64,000 nucleotides of DNA from Carnegiea gigantea. Taxonomy: Eukaryota > Streptophyta > Magnoliopsida > Caryophyllales > Cactaceae. Below are positions 23,182 to 35,484 of this stretch, one piece after another; the stretch's first letter is position 1; each line of letters starts with the position of its first letter. The notes beneath the pieces were generated by a model that ran no database searches, was not told the origin of the DNA, and saw only the letters and a list, made by a program, of their open reading frames with translations. The position numbers and the translations under genes were made by a program. The DNA is taken from positions 147,001-211,000 of the forward strand of contig JAKOGI010000437.1 of assembly GCA_029747015.1 (NCBI GenBank), read 5' to 3'.

Positions 23182-24433
23182 GAATTGCAATTGAAATAGT
23201 AATGTTTTTCTTTTTTATTTGGTAATTTATTAATGCGTAATAGTTTCTGTCGAGTCAAGCCAATTTAATCCGGTTTAAATGGAAATCGGGTCAATTGGTG
23301 TAGCCTAGGTCTTAATGATCCGACTGAGACACCTCCAACCAAATCGACCTTTGGATCGGTTCTCTTAACATTGCAATCCCCCATGAAAAAAACTTGATAA
23401 TGGAGAAAGTGAATGCCAATCTCTACCTAGGAGAAAGTGAATGCCAATCTCTACCTAAACAGGAAGAGAGGTAGAGAGTTTTTACTACTCACGGAAAACT
23501 TCGATAGAAAAATTTGAATTTGTTAGATTTTGGTACTGGAGAGACCATGCAGCTGAGAGAACAAGATACTAAAAGGCCAGGAACATTCCAAATAAGGTTG
23601 AAATAATTATTTGCCTCAACGATGACGGAATACAAAATCCTTTAAGTAGAAGATAGGGTCAGCAGTAAAACAAAAGAATTCAGAAGTGTTTATGTGCGGA
23701 AGAAACGAGAACTAAAGATCAAAGTAAGAGAATCTTTCAGAAAATACAAAGGTTAAACTTGAGTGTAAAGGCTAGAAAGTTAAAGGAACAGAAGATACCT
23801 CAGGAGGTATGGGAGTTGGATAACATACATTTATGGGAGTGTGGCTAGTAGAATAATGAGATTTTAGCTTTTTTTTTAAACTGACTTTATTTTGGGGTGA
23901 ACTTAGTATATATGAACTTATTTTGAACTTATTTATGAAATATGTATTATGAACTTCTTGTTAAAATTTCTAAACTTATTCAGGATTTATTTGTTGATTA
24001 TAAACTTATTCCAAACTGAACATAGTCTTGCAAGAATTAAGTTGAAAAGAATAAGGCTTTTAAACAGAACTTTCTTATGAACTTATTCTAAATTTATTTG
24101 TTGAACATATTTTATATCGAGCTTACTCTACGCAAAACAAGCTCAAGAGAATAGGATCGAAGCTTGCCAAAATGATAGATTTGGCGCTTACAACTAATAA
24201 ATTTTTGAAGGTCTGACCAAACTAGTTGTATGATAGAGTGGTTTGTTATTTGATAATTTATCTCCATCAGTTCTACCTCTGACGTTACATTCAACTATCC
24301 ATATCTTTGAACTAGTCGTAAAACTTTTCTTTTTTTTGGGGAAAGAATAAAACTCTTATCTTTACCTCAGCAATTCTAAATAAGAAAGATCAACTGCAAC
24401 TGCTATAAGGTATTTTGGCCAATCAACAATAAA

Positions 24434-24506
24434 GGGGATGTAGCTAAGATGGTAGAGCACTTGCTTCGCATGCGAGAGTTATGAGGATTGATAACCCGTA
24501 CCTCCA
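24434..24506 (+). tRNA. tRNA-Ala(CGC)-like copy 5, degenerate
   Basis: 73 nt with anticodon stem CTTGC/GCGAG (one G.T) and loop TTCGCAT, anticodon CGC. The T-stem (TGAGG/ACCCG) has mismatches and the acceptor has one A-C mismatch; G3.T70 is kept. Probably inactive. Confidence 0.6.
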
Positions 24507-26375
24507 CTTCTTGTCAATTTCTAAAGGGCTCATTTTTGCATGGTATATTGACTTTATTATTATGTACATGACATTGAGTATATGCTGGCTCAATGTGTTG
24601 TTAAATTTAAAACTATTTAATCTATTTTTTTATGGTTTACTTTCAGGAAATAAAAGGATAATGTTGGATCAATTTGAGTGGTGTTAGATCGATTCTACTG
24701 AAATTATAGAATCCACATACTATGTTAATTAATTAATCTATATATACTATGTGTTATATTTAGAAAAATGGTTTCCGATCCTTTCTCTAAAATGGATAAA
24801 CGGTAGACATTGAGAGAGCGAGAGGGAAGATTTTTAGGTCCCACGGTGTGAAAGGTGAAGAGAAAGGGTTGGATAGTAAGGCAACTAGGGTCTTTACTTT
24901 TACTAACGATGTTTGTGGAGAATGGCTGTTGAGCCATGCTGAAATTTCTAGGGATTGACCAATAGCTTTTGTGTGTGTTTTTTCTTTTGAATTTTTGGCA
25001 AAATTATTTTCTCATTTTTTGCAGTGTGGGCCTTGTGTTTTAATTTGGGCCTCTACAAATATATATAATTGCAACTGAAATTGTAATGTTTTCCTTTTTT
25101 ATTTGGTAATTTGTTAATGCATAATAGTTTTTGCCAAGTCAAGCCAATTAAATTCGGTTTAAATGAAAATCGGGTTAATTGGTGTGACCTAGGTCCTAAT
25201 GGTCCGACTGATTGACTCACACCTCCAACCGGATCGACCTTTGGATCGGTTCTCTTAACATTGCAACCCCCATAAAAAAAGCTTGATAATGGAGAAAGCG
25301 AACCCCAATCTGTACCTAAATAGGATGAGTGGTAGAGAGTTTTTACTTTTTACTATTGATTTAGAACTTCAATAAAGAATTTTGAATTGTTAGATTTTGG
25401 CTCTGGAAAGACTGTGCAACTGAGAGAACAACGTGCTAAAAGGCCAGGAACATTCCAAAGAAGGTTAAAATAATTATTTGCATCAATGAGGATGGAATAC
25501 AAAATTCTTTAGGGAGAAGATAGGTTCAGAATCTGAAACAAAAGAATTAAGAAGTGTTTACGTGTGTAAGATATGAGAACTAAAGATCAAAGTAAGAGAA
25601 TCTTTCAGAAAATACAAAGGTTAAACCTGAGTGTAAAGGCCAGAAGGTTAAAGGAATCGAAGATACCTCAGGAGGAGGTGCGGGAGTTGGGTAACATAAA
25701 TTTACGAAAGCGTGGCTACTAGAATAATGAGATTTTAGATTTTTTTTAAAAGTGACGTTATTTTGGGCTGAGCTTAGTATATATGAGCTTATTTTGAACT
25801 TATTTATGAAATATATATTATGAACTTCTTGTTAAAATTTCTAAACCTATTCAGGATTTATTTGTTGATTATAAACTTATTCTGAACTGAACATACTCTA
25901 GCAAGAATTAAGTTGAAAAGAATAAGGCTTTTAAGCAGAACTTACTTATGAACTTATTCTAAATTTACTTGTTCAACATATTTTGGATCGAGCTTACTCC
26001 ATGCAAAATAAGCTCAAGAGAATATGATCAAACCTTACCAAAATGATAAATTTGGTGCTTACAACAAATAAATATTTGAAGGTCTGACTAAAATAGTTGT
26101 ATGATAGAGTGATTTGTTATTTAATAATTTATCTCGATCTGTTCTACCTCTGATGTTACATTCAACTATCAATATCTTTGAATTGGCTATAAAACTTTCC
26201 CTCTTTTGGGAAAGAATAAAACTCTTATCTTTACCTCAACAATTATGAATAAGAAAGATCAACCGCTACTGCTACAATGCATTGTGGCCAATCAACATCA
26301 AAGGGGATGTAACTCAAATGGTAGAGTGCTTGCTTAGCATGCGAGTGGTACGAGGATTGATACCGCACAACGCCA
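24507..26375 (+). repeat. Array unit 6 (long)
   Basis: 1.87 kb, uninterrupted; a good reference copy of the long unit although its tRNA is decayed. Confidence 0.9.
26303..26375 (+). tRNA. tRNA-Ala(AGC)-like copy 6, degenerate
   Basis: 73 nt with loop TTAGCAT (AGC) and anticodon stem CTTGC/GCGAG. The 3' acceptor strand is CAACGCC and the T-stem CGAGG/CCGCA, both with mismatches. Confidence 0.55.
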
Positions 26376-26811
26376 CTTCTTGTCAATTTCTAAAGGGCTC
26401 ATTTTTGTATGGCATATTGACTTTATCATTATGTATCTGACATTGACTCTATATATTTTATGGTTTATTATGTGCATAGTATGTTAATTAATTTATTTAT
26501 ATATAATATTCGTTATATTTAGAAAAATGATTTCCAATCCTTTCTTTAAAATGAGAAAGCGGTAGCCATTGAGAGGGTGATGGAAGATTTTCAGGTCCGT
26601 GGCATGAAAGGTTGAAGAGAAAGAGTTAGATAGCAAGGCAACTAGAGTCTCCACTTTTACTAATGACTTTTTTGGAGATTGGCTGTTGAGCCATGCTGAA
26701 AATTCTAGGGATTGACCAATAGCTTTTGTGTGTGTTTTTTCTTTTGTATTTTTGGTGTAATTGTTTATTTCATTTTTGGCGGTGTGGGTCTTGTGTTTTA
26801 ATTTGGGCCTC

Positions 26812-26834
26812 TACACACACACACACATATATAT
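26812..26834. repeat. (CA)n(TA)n microsatellite
   Basis: A short expansion at the same point of the unit as the 22.7-kb and 59.6-kb microsatellites. Confidence 0.85.
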
Positions 26835-26961
26835 GAGTTGCAATTAAAATTGCAATGTTTTTCCTTTTTATTTGGTAATTTGTTAATGCATAATAGCTTC
26901 TGTCGAGTTAAGTCAATTTAATTCTGTTTAAATGCAAATCGGCTCAATTGATTTAACCTAG

Positions 26962-29771
26962 TAGGGGTGAGCGGGATCGGGTAACCAGATGGAATTTTAG
27001 GAACCGAACCGGACCTAGTTGGAACTGGGTCCTAAATTTGGACCCGGTCTCGGACCGAGTTGGAACCGAGTCCTAGAATTTGGACCCGGTCTCGGACCCA
27101 GTTGGGATCGGGACCGAGTCGGTTCTGGGTACCCGGTTCTTAGATAATTTTTTTATGTTTTTATTTTTTCCCTAATAAACTAGGAGAGTGAGGGATTGAA
27201 AGAAATTGGGAATTCATATCTGAAGCCAAATTTCTAAAAACCAAATTGTATGGCTAAATTAAATGCGAAATAAATAGTAAAGAAGATTCACATACTTTAA
27301 AATAAACTCAGAGAATCGAAAACAATATTAATCAGAAATCCACAAATCAAGATTACAAAACGAATGAGAGGCCTAAAAGTTATTTTAATTCACTTGAAAT
27401 AGAGAGAGAGAAAGAGAGGGAAACCATCAGAATAACAAAAAAACAAACACGTAGTAAGCAACAACGCTCATGAGAAGAAGACTTAAAACTTGAAGGAAGA
27501 AATCCATGGCAGTCGAAATATATAAAGAGTAAGTTGGGATAAATTAGAAGCCAAAAAAAAAAGAAAGTTAAATTGGAGTAGTTGGGAGTTTGGTCTTGGT
27601 ACAAAAGATACACCACTTGAAGAATAAGGGTTTACTTTTTATATTTTTTCATCAAAATTCTTTAAATTTTGAACAGGTACCGGATAATGGGTCCGGATTC
27701 GGGTCCAAAATTTCAGGACCCGGTACTGGACTCGGTTATAATCGGGTCCTAAATTTTAGAACTGGTCCCGAAACCGGTCTAACCAAGTCCAGTTCCGTAC
27801 CCATCAGGTCCAAACTGGTTTTAGGTTCAGGACCGGGTACCTAGACCTGGCAAATAGGTCATTCGGGTTGGGTACGGGTCGGGTCTTAGTTCGGTTCGGA
27901 TCACTTTTGGATCAACTATATTCGCATTCGATTTGGATCAATTTCGGGTCAACCATGCTCAGGTCGGGTTCAGTTCAGTTCGGGTGAAATTTGGGCTCGG
28001 GTCACTTATAGGTACTATGTTCGGATCGGTACGAGTTCGGTTCAAGCCGAATTCGGGTCGGGTCTGTTTTGGGTTATCTACAGTAGTTCAATTCAGATCA
28101 GGTATGGGCCAAGTGTTATGAGGTCGGGTAGGATTTAGTTCAATGTTTGGATTAATATTGGATCAAGTGTCAATCAAATCAGGTATAAATCAAGTTGTGT
28201 TAATTTCGAATCATTGTATGTTTTCAATGTATCTATTTTTAGTTATTTACTCTTAAATTGTATTTAAAAAATATAAACCGTTTAATTAGACAAACTCATT
28301 TATTCTGGATTTCTCTTTTAATTAATATGTTAATGATTAATTGATTATACATTATATATAAATGGGATTAGTTCTGAATTTACTAAGAAATTTAGTAAAT
28401 TACAAATACAAGTATGCGACTCATCCTTAACCCTATATCAAATGCGTCGTGCAATTATCCAAAGGATTATATGTCGTTGAACTAAGTTTTAATCATCTCA
28501 ATTGAGTTCATGCAATGACAAAATAAGTGGACCAACCTAGTGCCAATCATTTGTCAATAGTCTCATTTGTAAGCCCCAATATCAAAATATATCTTGAAAA
28601 ATGAAAAAAAAATAAAGGAAATAATGAAATTTTTATTTAGACCCCGGTGTCGGTTTATAACTTCACATTTGTCATATTGGGAGTTGGTAAATAGAAATAA
28701 GTTGGTTCAAGTCAACATTTTTAGTAATCAAATCAATGTTTTTTTGATAGCTTGTTAAGTGATCATGCATCAAAATTCAAAGATTTGTCTGTGTGAGATT
28801 AATAACTTGATTTGCATTTGCTCAGTGAGTCAAAACTAAAAAGCAACGACAATATATGAATGTGTTTTAATTAGCATTACATTTACGTGATTGTGAATGC
28901 TCGTTATCGAAAATCAAAACTTGGAATTTAATTATCCAAAATTCAAATGAGTGACATTATTATGGGATCATATGCAATGATATATTTTTTAATATGATTT
29001 TGTCGAATTAAACATGTTATGAAGATAATTTAGGATCGTAGATCAGTAGTACGGAATTTTTGACAGTAGTCACAGAATGATAATATAAATTTCTAATCAT
29101 AGCGTGCATTGCATTAAGTCATTAAGTGAATCAAATAGTAAAATAGGATTACTAGATCCTAATAAGTTTGATAAATTGTTAATTGTACTTATCTTTTCTT
29201 AATTCCTATTGTGATAAAATATTTTTTCTTATATTTTTACTACATATCTATCAAATTAAAAACTTAAAACTATCAACTATTTAATTTTTTCCTCTTAAGT
29301 TTTTAATTGATTTCATTTGTAAAAATTTAGTTGTTTTTCTTTTCCCACCTAAACTCAACTGATTGAGTTTGAAAAATTCAAAATTCCCCGCAAAAGAGAA
29401 AAGACTAACTCCCCCAAAAAAGTTACTACTTATTCAGGTAAAATTGAGTCGGGTAAGAATCAGATCGGTTTTAAATCAGGTACGGTTAGTTTCGGGTTCA
29501 GGTTGTTTATTTTCGGTTCACTTCGGGTCGGGTCACTACAGATCCAATTTAAATTGGATCGGGTCATTTCGCGTGTGGGCCATTTCGAGTCATGCTATAA
29601 TTTGGGTTTCGTTTGGTTATGGATCGGTTTACTCCGGGTGTTCGGGTCCAGATCGGATCATCCCATTTCAGGTATTGATTTGGGTATGGATCTAGGTCGT
29701 TCGATTTGGGTTTTAGGTCTTGGGTCAGTTTTGCCAAGTCTACAGGTACCCAATTTTTTTGCTCACAGCTA
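26962..29771. mobile_element. Non-autonomous hAT-type DNA transposon (outer element of a nest)
   Basis: The ends TAGGGGTGAGC and GCTCACAGCTA are imperfect inverted repeats, and the target TAACCTAG (26954-26961) is duplicated at 29772-29779. An 8-bp duplication with TAGGGGTG-like ends is the mark of hAT elements. The subterminal part is a run of short repeats of the ggacccggtctcggacc type in both directions, as transposase binding sites of this superfamily often are. No transposase is seen. Without the nested insert it is about 0.9 kb. Confidence 0.82.
27842..29742. mobile_element. Non-autonomous hAT-type element nested in the first
   Basis: The ends are TAGACCTGGCAAA and TTTGCCAAGTCTA (one mismatch in 13), flanked by 8-bp CGGGTACC (27834-27841) and CAGGTACC (29743-29750), one base apart. 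About 300 bp at each end is rich in cgggt/cgggtt words; the middle (28150-29430) is AT-rich with no coding frame. It shares its terminal repeats with the 333-bp MITE at 31021. Confidence 0.82.
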
Positions 29772-30885
29772 TAACCTAGGTCTTGACGGTCTGACTGATT
29801 AACTCACACCTCCAACCGGATCGACCTTCGGATCGGCTCTCTTAACATTGCAAACCCCCATGAAAAAAGTTTGATAATGGAGAAAGCGAACCCCAATCTC
29901 TACCTAACAAGATGAGAGGTAGAGAGTTTTTACTATTCATTGAAAACTTCTATAGCAAAATTTGAATTTGTAAGATTTTGGCTGTGGAAAGACCATGTAG
30001 CTGAGAGAACAAGATACCAAAAGGTCTAGAACAATCAAAAGAAGGTTAAAATAATTCTTTTCATCAATGAGGAAGGAATACAAAATCTTTTAAGGAGAGG
30101 ATGTGTTCAGAAGCTGAAACAAAAGAATCAAGAAGTTTTTATGTGTGGAAGAAATGGAACTAAAGATCAAAGTAAGAGAATGTTTTAGAAAATACAAAGG
30201 TTAAACCTAATGTATAGGCTAGAAGGTTAAAGGAATTGAAGATGCCTCAAGAGGTGTGGGAGTTGGGTAACATAAATTTACGAGAGAGTGATCAGAAAAA
30301 TTATGAGATTTTAGCTTTTTTTTTAACAAACTTGTTTTTGGGCTGAACTTAGTATATATGTGCTTATTTTGAACTTATTTATGAAGTATATATTACAAAC
30401 TTGTTGCTAAAATTCCTAAATTTATTCTAGATTTATTTGCTGATTATAAACTTATTCTGAACTAAACATACTCTTGCAAGAAATAAATTGAAAAGAATAA
30501 GGCTTTTAAATTGACGAACTTACTTGTGAACTTATTCTAAATGTATTTGTTCACCATATTTTCAATCGAGCTTATTCATGCAAAATAAGCTCAAGAGAAT
30601 AGGATCGAAGCTTACCAAAATGGTAGATTTGCCACTTACAACTAATAAATATTTGAATGTCAGACTAAACTAGTTGCATGATAGAGTGGATTGTTATTCA
30701 ATAATTTATCTTGACCAATTCTACCTCTGACGTTACATTTAACTATCAATGTCTTTGAACTATATATGAAACCTTTCCTTTTTATTTTTTTGGGAAAGGA
30801 TAAAACTGTTATCTTTACCTTAACAATTTTGAATAAGAAGATTAATTGCAAATATTAGAACGTATTGTGGCTAATCAACATCAAA

Positions 30886-30956
30886 GGGGATGTAACTCGG
30901 GTGATAAAGCGCTCCCTTAGCATGCGATATGCGGGGATCGATACCCTGCTTCTCCA
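30886..30956 (+). tRNA. tRNA-Ala(AGC)-like copy 7, degenerate
   Basis: 71 nt with anticodon stem CTCCC/GCGAT (mismatched), loop TTAGCAT and a shortened variable region. The D-arm is damaged (AACTCGGGTGATAAAGC). The T-loop ATCGATA is intact. Confidence 0.55.
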
Positions 30957-31020
30957 CAACCTATTAGTTTTTAAAGAGCTCATTTTTGCATAGCATATTG
31001 ACTTTATTATTATGTATATG

Positions 31021-31353
31021 TAGACCTGGCAAAACTGACCCGAGACTCGAAACCCGAACCGAACGACTCGGACCCATACCCGACGCGACATCCGAAATAT
31101 GCTTACCCGAAAATGGACCCGAAACCCGAATTGACTTGAATCGAACCATACCCGACTTGAAATTTTCTACAATGTTGCTTGTTTTGGCATGACGAGCGTA
31201 TTTGACCAAAAATTGATTGACCCGAAATTGACCTGAACCGAACTATACCCGATCCAAATCGAAACGACCCGAAATGTCATTTAACCCGAACATGACCCAA
31301 CCCAAACTTGACCCGACCCATACCGAAATCGAATGACCCATTTGCCAGGTCTA
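31021..31353. mobile_element. 333-bp hAT-type MITE
   Basis: Perfect 13-bp terminal inverted repeats TAGACCTGGCAAA / TTTGCCAGGTCTA, flanked by 8-bp TGTATATG (31013-31020) and TGTATGTG (31354-31361), one mismatch. The inside is made of gacccgaa/cccgaac words. It is non-coding. Confidence 0.9.
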
Positions 31354-33039
31354 TGTATGTGACATTGACTGCATGCTGGCTCAATGTGTTGTAAAATTTA
31401 AAACTATATTTAATCTATATTTTTTATGGTTTATTTTCAGAAAATAAATAGGATAATGTTGAATCAATTCAAGTGGTGTTAGATCGATTCTAGATGAAAT
31501 TATAGAATCTACATGCTATGTTAATCAATTAATCTATATATACTGCGCATTTTATTTAGAAAAATAGTTTTCCATCCATTCTTTAAAATGACAAAACGGT
31601 AGAAATTAAGAGGGAGAGAGAGAAGATTTTTAGGTTCTGCAGCATGAAAGATCGAAGAGAAAGGGGTTAGATGGCCAGACAACTAGGGTCTCTACTTTAC
31701 TAACGAGTTTTTGTGGTGATGGCCTGTTGAGTCATGCTGAAAATCCTAGGAATTGACCATTAGCTTTTGTGTGTGTTTTTTTTCTTTTGTATTTTTGGTG
31801 TAATTGTTTATTTCATTTTTGGTGGTGTGGGCCTTGTGCTTTAATTTGGATCTCTACAAATATATATACGAATTGCAATTAAAAATGTAACATTTTTATT
31901 TTTCATTTGAAAATTTGTTAATGCGTAATAGTCTCTGCCGAGTCATACCAATTTAATCCGATTTAAATGGAAACTGGATCAATTGGTGTAACCTACGTCC
32001 ATACCTCCAACCGGAACAACCTACGGATCGGTTCTTTTAACAATGCAACCCCCCATGAAAAAAGCTTGATAATGGAGAAAGCAAACCCCAATCTCTACCT
32101 AAACAGGGTGAGAGGTAGAAAGTTCTTACTATTCTTTGGAAACTTTGACAGAAAAATTTGAATTTGATAGATTTTGGCTCTGGAAAGTCCATGCCGCTAA
32201 GAGAACAAGATACTAAAAGACCAAGAACGTTCCAAAGAAGGTTAAAATCATTATTTGCATCAGTGAAGACGGAATACAAAATCGTTTAAGGAGAAGATAG
32301 GTTCAAAAGCTGAAACAAAAGAATTAAGAAGTGTTTATGTGTGGAAGAAATGAGAGCTAAAGATCAAAGTAAGAGAATCTTTCAGAAAGTACAAAGGTTA
32401 AACCTGAGTGTCAAGGCCAGAAGGTTAAAGAAACTGAAGATGCCTCAGGAGATGTAGGAGTTGGATAGCAGACATTTACGAGAGAGTGACTAGAAGGATT
32501 ATGAGCTTTGAACCTTTTTTTTAATTGACTTTATTTTGGGCTGAACTTAGTAATATGAGCTTATTTACGAAATATATATTATGAACTTGTTATTAAAATT
32601 TCTAAACTTATTTTGGACTTGTTTGCTGATTGTAAACTTATTCTGAACTAAACATACACTTGCCAGAATTAAGTTGAAAAGAATAATGCTTTTAAACTGA
32701 ACTTCCTTGTGAACTTATTCTAAATTTATTTGTTCAGCATATTTTGAATCCAACTTATTCTGCACAAATAGGATCGAAGCTTACCAAAATGGTAGACTTG
32801 GTGCTTACAACTAATAAATATTGGAAGGTCAGACCAAACTAGTTGTATGATAGAGTGGTTTGTTATTTAATAATTTATCTCGATCAGTTCTACATCTGAT
32901 GTTACATCCAACTATTAATATCTTTTAACTAGCTATAAAACTTTTCTTTTTCTTTTTGGAAAGAATAAAACACTTATCTTGACCTCAACAATTCTTAATA
33001 AGAAAGATCAACAATAAATGACAGAACGTATTGTGGCCA

Positions 33040-33087
33040 GCTCGCTTTGTAGGCGAGAAGTATGGGGATCGATACCCCGCATCTGCA
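33040..33087 (+). pseudogene. tRNA-Ala-like copy 8, 5' truncated
   Basis: The acceptor 5' strand and D-arm are gone (about 38 nt deleted between ggcca and gctcgc). The anticodon arm CTCGC-TTTGTAG-GCGAG and T-arm TGGGG-ATCGATA-CCCCG are intact. It runs straight into atgtcaaaacgg, the short-unit junction. Confidence 0.75.
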
Positions 33088-34653
33088 AATGTCAAAACGG
33101 TAGACATTAAGAGGGGGAAAGGGAAGATTTTCAGGTCCTACAGTGTGAAAGGCCGACAAGAAAGGGGTTACATAGTAAGGCAACTTGGTTTTATACTTTT
33201 ACTAATGACTTCTGTGGTGATGGGCTGTTGAGCCATGCTAAAAATTCTTGGGTTTGATTGCTAGCTTTTGTGTGTGTTTTTTCTTTTGTATTTTGGGCGT
33301 AATTATTTATTTAATTTTTGGTGGCAGGAGTCTTGTGTTTTAATTTGGGCCTTTACAAATCCATGTATGAATTGCAATTAAAATTGGAATATTTTTCTTT
33401 TTTATTTGGTAATTTGTTAATGCATAATAGCCTCTGCCGATTCATGCCAATTAAATCCGATTTAAATGCACACTAGGTCAAGTGCCCTAATCTAGGTCCA
33501 AATGGCCCAACTGATTGATCCATTGACCCACGCTTCCAACCAGGTCTACCTCCATGTCGTTTCTCTTAACATTGCGACCCCCCATGAAAAAAGCTTGATA
33601 ATGTAGAAAGCAAACTCCAATCTCTCACTAAACAGGATGAGAGGTAGAGTGTTTTTAGTGTTCATTGAAAACTTCGATAGAAAATTTTGAATTTGTTAGA
33701 TTTTGGCTCTGGAAAGACCAAGCAGCTGAGAGAACAAGATACCAAAAGGCCTAGAACAATCTAAAGAAGGTTAAAATAATTCGTTGTATCAATGAGGGAA
33801 GAATACAAAATCCTTTTAGAAAAAGAAGGGTTCAGAAGATGAAACAAAAGAATCAAGAAGTATCTATGCATGGAAGAAATGGGAACCAAAGATCAAAGTA
33901 AGAGAATCTTTCAAAAAATATAAAGGTTAAGCTTGAGTGCTAAAGCCCAATGGTTAAAGAAACTGAAGATAACTTACGAGGCGTGGGAGTTGGATAACAT
34001 ACATTTGCGAGAGCATGGCTAGTAGAACAATAAGATTTTACCCTTTTTTTAAAAAACTTACTTTATTTTGGGCTGAACTTAGTATATATAAGCTTATTTT
34101 GAACTTATTTATGAAATATATATTATGAACTTCTTGTTAAAATCTCTAAACTTATTTAGGATTTATTTGTTGATTATAAACTTATTCTGAACTGAACATA
34201 CTCTTGCAATAATTAAGTTGAAAAGAATAAGGCTTTGAAACTGAACTTACTTATGAACTTATTCTAAATTTATTTGTTCAACATTTTTTGAATCGAGCTT
34301 ATTCTACGTAAAATAAGCTCAAGAGAATAGGATCGAATCTCACCAAAATGATAGATTTGACGCTTACAACTAATAAATATTGGAAGGTCTGACCGAACTA
34401 GCTGTATAATGGAGTGGTTTGTAATTTAATAATTTACATTCAACTATCAATACCTTTGAACTAGCTACCAAACTTTTCTTTTGTTTTGGAAAGAATAAAA
34501 CTCATATCTTTACCTCAACAATTCTGAACAAAAAGATAAACCGCAACTGCTAGAATGTATTGTGGCCAATCAATATCAAAAGGGGTGTAGCTCATATGGT
34601 AGAGCGCTCGCTTAGCATGCAAGAGGTACGGCGATCGATACCCTGCCTCTCCA
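33088..34653 (+). repeat. Array unit 9 (short)
   Basis: 1.57 kb. The tRNA end is joined directly to the caaaacggtagacatt word, so the roughly 310 bp that follows the tRNA in long units is missing. Ends in an AGC copy. Confidence 0.9.
34581..34653 (+). tRNA. tRNA-Ala(AGC)-like copy 9
   Basis: 73 nt with D-arm GCTC/GAGC, loop TTAGCAT (AGC) and anticodon stem CTCGC/GCAAG with one mismatch. The acceptor AGGGGTG/CCTCTCC has two mismatches. A TTTTT lies about 12 nt after the end, a plausible Pol III stop. Confidence 0.6.
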
Positions 34654-35484
34654 CTTCTTGTCAATTTTTAAAGTGCTCATTTTTACGTGGCATATGGACT
34701 TTATTATTATGTACATGACATTGACTACATGCTGGCTAAATGCGTTGTAAAATTTAAAACTATTTAATCTATACTTTTTGTGGTGTATTTTTGAAAAATA
34801 AATAGGGTAATGTTGGATCAATTCGAGTGGTGTTAGATCGATTCCACATGAAATTATAGCATCTACATACAATGTTAATTAATTAGTCTATATAAACTAG
34901 GCGTCATATTTAGAAAAACGGTTTTTCATGCTTCGTTAAAATGACAAAACGGCGTACATTGAGAGAGGGGAGAGAAGATTTTCAGGTCCCGCGGCATGAA
35001 AGGTCGAGAGAAAGGGGTTAGATAGCAAGGCAACTCGGGTCTCTAGTTTTGCTAATGACTTTTGTGGAGATGGGCTGTGGAGCCATGATGAAAATTCAGG
35101 GATTGACCACTAGCTTTTGTGTGCGTTTTTTCTTTTTTATTATTGGTGCAATTGTTTATTTCATTTTTGGTGGTGTGGACCTTGTGTTTTAATTTGGACC
35201 TCTTCAAATATATACATGAATTGCAAACAAGAACGTAATATTTTTCTTTTTTATTTGCAAATTTGTTAATGCGTAATAGTCTCTACCGCGTCATCCCAAT
35301 TTAATCCAGTTTAAATGCAAACCGGGCCAATTGGTCTAACCAAGGTCCAAACAGTGCCACTGATTGACTCACACCTCCAACCGAATCGACCTCCGAATCG
35401 GTTCTCTTAACATTGCAACCCCAAATGAAAAAAATTTGATAATGGAGAAAGCGAACCCCAATCTCTAACTAAGTAGGATGAGAG

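Larger units (their letters stand above)
22217..24506 (+). repeat. Array unit 5 (long, with microsatellite expansion)
   Basis: 2.29 kb because of the 22724-23181 microsatellite; otherwise about 1.83 kb. A 28-bp tandem duplication (23402-23457) lies at the hairpin region. Confidence 0.88.
26376..30956 (+). repeat. Array unit 7, split by nested hAT elements
   Basis: The unit's own sequence is 26376-26961 and 29780-30956 (29772-29779 repeats the target site). It lacks about 100 bp after the tRNA compared with other long units. Confidence 0.85.
30957..33087 (+). repeat. Array unit 8 (long), carries a MITE
   Basis: About 1.79 kb without the 333-bp MITE and its duplication. It ends in truncated tRNA-like copy 8 of the TGC class and is the first unit of the dimeric part of the array. 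Confidence 0.87.

Noticed and set aside
22640..23258. Long ORFs on both strands of Ile-Tyr, Val-Cys or Thr-His repeats
   Set aside because: They are translations of the TA/TG microsatellite, with no start context or domain.
31021..31353. cccgaa/gggtt-rich repeats as interstitial telomere
   Set aside because: The words are cgggt/cccga, not the plant telomere repeat tttaggg, and the block is bounded by hAT ends.
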